14,872 bases of DNA from an uncultured Lachnospiraceae bacterium (GTDB lineage Bacteria; Bacillota; Clostridia; Lachnospirales; Lachnospiraceae): positions 1-14,872 of the forward strand of contig CAJURT010000062.1 of assembly GCA_910588875.1 (NCBI GenBank). The letters are read 5' to 3'. Of the stretch, positions 13,333-14,872 are shown piece by piece. How positions within the stretch are numbered: position 1 is the stretch's first letter; the number at the start of each line of letters is the position of its first letter. The translations under genes were made by a program, and so were the position numbers. The notes beneath the pieces are model-generated. The model saw nothing but the letters and a program-made list of their open reading frames with translations, was not told the DNA's origin and did no database searches.

Positions 13333-14287
13333 ATGGAAACAAATGAAGTTGCAAAAAAGGAACTGAAGCTTGGCGGGCTTAAAGTATTTCGGTCTGATTC
13401 CGGAGGAGGCGATCACCAACATCAACAGCTTTGTGTCAGAGGATGCCAATTTCCTGGAGTTTTTTATCGTGATTCTGATTGTGGGCTCAGTGCTGGCTCT
13501 GGACCGTGACATTCTGCTGCGTTCCTTTGGCGGATATATTCCGGCGATTTTGGGCGGTTTGGTGGCGGCCAGCGTTCTGGGCGTGGTTACGGGGCTCATC
13601 TTTGGGGTATCCCCGGCAGATTCTATTATCAAGTATGTGCTTCCCATTATGGGCGGCGGAAACGGTGCGGGGGCGGTTCCCTTAAGCAATATTTATGAGA
13701 CGGTGACCGGAGATGCGGCGGCCAACTATTATGGCTTTGCTATTATTATTCTGACCATTGCCAATATTTTCTCCATCATTGGTTCGGCGCTTTTAAATAC
13801 CATTGGTCAGAAGTACCCGGCTCTGACGGGAGACAAGAAAACCCTTCTGCGAGGGGGCGGAAGCATTACCCGGGATGACGCAAAGATCAAGACCACCACA
13901 GAGGATATGATGGGCGCCCTTCTTCTGGCGTTTGCCTGCTTCGCGGTGGGGCGGATCATGAACAAGAAGCTTTTGCCCACTATCGCGGGGGCGGCGATTC
14001 ATCAGTATGCGTATCTGATTATTTTTGTGGTGATTCTGGCAGCTACCGGTGTGATTCCGGCCAATGTGCGGGCAGGGGCCAAGCGGCTCCAGAGTTTTAT
14101 GTCAGGGTGCATGGGCATTATCATCATGGTTGGTATGGGCGCTGATTTTGATATTGCGGAGTTGTTTTCAGCCATGACGCCGGGAAATGTGCTTATGGCT
14201 CTGATGATTGTAATCGGCGCCATCATCGGTGCCGGCGGAATCTCAACGATTTATCCGACCGGACGAAAGCTGCCAGTGCAAGAATGA
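13333..14287 (+). pseudogene. 2-hydroxycarboxylate:Na+ symporter (CitS/2HCT family), doubly disrupted
   Basis: The frame from about 13373 encodes the 2HCT family signature YVLPIMGGGNGAGAVPLSNIYETVTG, with the conserved GGxG-type re-entrant loop, followed by ANIFSIIGSALL and the RAGAKRLQSF region, all collinear with Klebsiella CitS as I remember it. These symporters import citrate, malate or similar 2-hydroxy acids. The gene starts properly at ATG 13333 (AGGAGG at 13319) with METNEVAKKELKLGGLK, then changes frame by +1: the next frame begins AGLKYFGLIPEEAITNINSF, a segment found about 100 residues into CitS. Roughly 85-90 residues (TM1 to TM3) are thus missing. The C-terminal ~100 residues, including the second GGxG loop, are also missing, replaced after about 14235 by relaxase DNA read out of frame (GISTIYPTGRK...). 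Non-functional as it stands. Confidence 0.85.
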
Positions 14288-14652
14288 AGGACATCTCCGA
14301 ACTGCAAAAGCACATCGGCGCTTACGGAAAAACACGAGAGATTTACGCACAGTACCGGAAATTGGCGGGCAGGAAACGGGAGAAATTTTATGAACAGCAT
14401 AGCGGTGAAATCACGGCCTGTCAAGCGGCGAAGTGGTACTTTGATTCCCTCGGTTTGAAGAAGCTACCGTTCATGCAATCGCTGAAACAGGAGTACGCCA
14501 TGTTGAAGGCTGAGAACAGAAAGCGGTATCCAGAATACAAGCAGGCCAAGGCAAAAATGATAGAACTGCTCACTGCCAAAAACAACATGGAGAGGATTTT
14601 GGGCGTGACCGAAAAAGAGAAAAATCGCAACCGCCAGCAGGAGGCACGATAA
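14239..14652 (+). pseudogene. C-terminal fragment of a Tn1549-type relaxase
   Basis: The frame reads NLNDLSDRTKAASARMKDISELQKHI, then GAYGKTREIYAQYRKLAG and a charged coiled-coil tail ending LLTAKNNMERILGVTEKEK. This matches the C-terminal region of relaxase/mobilisation proteins of Tn1549-like integrative conjugative elements as I know them. The nuclease domain (N-terminal several hundred residues) is absent; to the left the frame runs directly into transporter coding sequence. ATG 14284 gives an open frame of 122 residues, but the similarity begins upstream of it (about 14239), so it is a fragment and not a small gene. An assembly join could produce the same picture. Confidence 0.75.
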
Positions 14653-14680
14653 TGATTTTTCTCTCCCTGCGAGTAACAGC

Positions 14681-14728
14681 AGCCGCCGAAGGCGGCTTAA
14701 AAGGACCGGCGCGACCGCGCCGGTCCTT
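14681..14728 (+). terminator. Two adjacent strong hairpins after the relaxase fragment
   Basis: AGCCGCC-GAA-GGCGGCT (14681-14697) is followed directly by AAGGACCGGCGC-GACC-GCGCCGGTCCTT (14701-14728), a 12-bp perfect stem. T-runs are short, so they could equally be processing or transfer-related structures. They start 29 bases after the stop codon. Confidence 0.5.
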
Positions 14729-14763
14729 ACGGGGGCTTGGGGGCGTCAGCCACCAACAAGCGA

Positions 14764-14783
14764 GCGCCGGTATATACCGGCGC
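14764..14783. repeat. Perfect 20-bp palindrome
   Basis: GCGCCGGTATATACCGGCGC is exactly self-complementary. It lies between the relaxase-terminator hairpins and the TTATACCGA iterons. Confidence 0.8.
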
Positions 14784-14797
14784 ATTGCTTGCCAAGT

Positions 14798-14849
14798 TTA
14801 TACCGAATTCGGTATAATTTTCGTTATACCGAAACTTCTATTATACCGA
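14798..14849. repeat. TTATACCGA iteron cluster with 20-bp palindrome
   Basis: TTATACCGAATTCGGTATAA (14798-14817) is a perfect palindrome. Its half TTATACCGA recurs at 14824-14832 and 14841-14849 in the same orientation, with spacings of 26 and 17 bases. Such clusters are typical binding arrays for a mobile-element regulator, relaxosome or replication protein; which one is unknown. The remaining bases to 14872 show no gene. Confidence 0.65.
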
Positions 14850-14872
14850 GGCTTACGGAGCAGCCACTGTAT

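Noticed and set aside
13163..13366. 67-codon frame before the transporter
   Set aside because: Overlaps the transporter start, has no ribosome site and no recognisable content.
13345..13375. Programmed -1 frameshift at the A-AAA-AAG heptamer
   Set aside because: The heptamer is in the right phase, but the downstream transporter frame is +1, not -1, and about 85-90 family residues would still be missing.
14284..14652. Independent 122-residue small gene
   Set aside because: Relaxase similarity extends upstream of the ATG and there is no ribosome site; it is the tail of a larger protein.
1..14872. CRISPR arrays, tRNA or rRNA genes
   Set aside because: No regularly spaced repeats with spacers and no cloverleaf or rRNA sequence seen on either strand.

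Overview
The window looks like chromosomal DNA of a gut Lachnospiraceae-type Firmicute (Enterocloster/Hungatella/Lachnoclostridium-like). I infer this from strong AGGAGG ribosome binding sites, moderate-to-high GC, a GH112 phosphorylase of clostridial type, and a relaxase tail like those of Tn1549-family integrative elements. The genus is my inference; no marker gene is present.

Left half (1-7446): a locus for phosphorolysis of beta-1,3-galactosyl-N-acetylhexosamines (lacto-N-biose / galacto-N-biose). It holds a GH112 phosphorylase (671-2833, minus), an N-acetylhexosamine 1-kinase (5385-6512, minus) overlapping a sugar nucleotidyltransferase (6505-7446, minus), and between them, on the plus strand, a small unrecognised two-helix membrane protein and an AraC regulator. 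The expected flow is disaccharide + Pi -> Gal-1-P + HexNAc, HexNAc -> HexNAc-1-P, then UDP-sugar. An HxlR regulator sits at the far left. Three stretches of one interspersed repeat family are woven through this half: a hairpin copy at 1-107, a large element at 3275-3697 with 55-bp perfect terminal inverted repeats, and a tail module at 107-180 and 5323-5397. The last of these supplies the final codons and stop of the kinase gene.

Right half (7698-14287): a LysR regulator is divergent from a plus-strand catabolic cluster. The cluster encodes an isocitrate/isopropylmalate-type decarboxylating dehydrogenase, an Ldh2-family oxidoreductase, a TIM-barrel sugar isomerase/epimerase, an Asp/Glu-racemase-superfamily enzyme with only one obvious catalytic cysteine, and a 2-hydroxycarboxylate (CitS-type) transporter. 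The shared promoter region has overlapping divergent promoters and textbook LysR boxes. The combination suggests use of a hydroxy-di/tricarboxylate (tartrate-like) substrate by a pathway I do not recognise as described. A near-palindromic operator-like sequence occurs both before the first gene and before the transporter.

Right end (13333-14872): the transporter is broken twice. It has an N-terminal internal deletion with a frameshift, and its C-terminus is replaced at about 14235 by the tail of a conjugative-element relaxase. A run of hairpins, two perfect 20-bp palindromes and three TTATACCGA iterons follow to the end of the window. This is either a decayed integrative-element junction or an assembly join.
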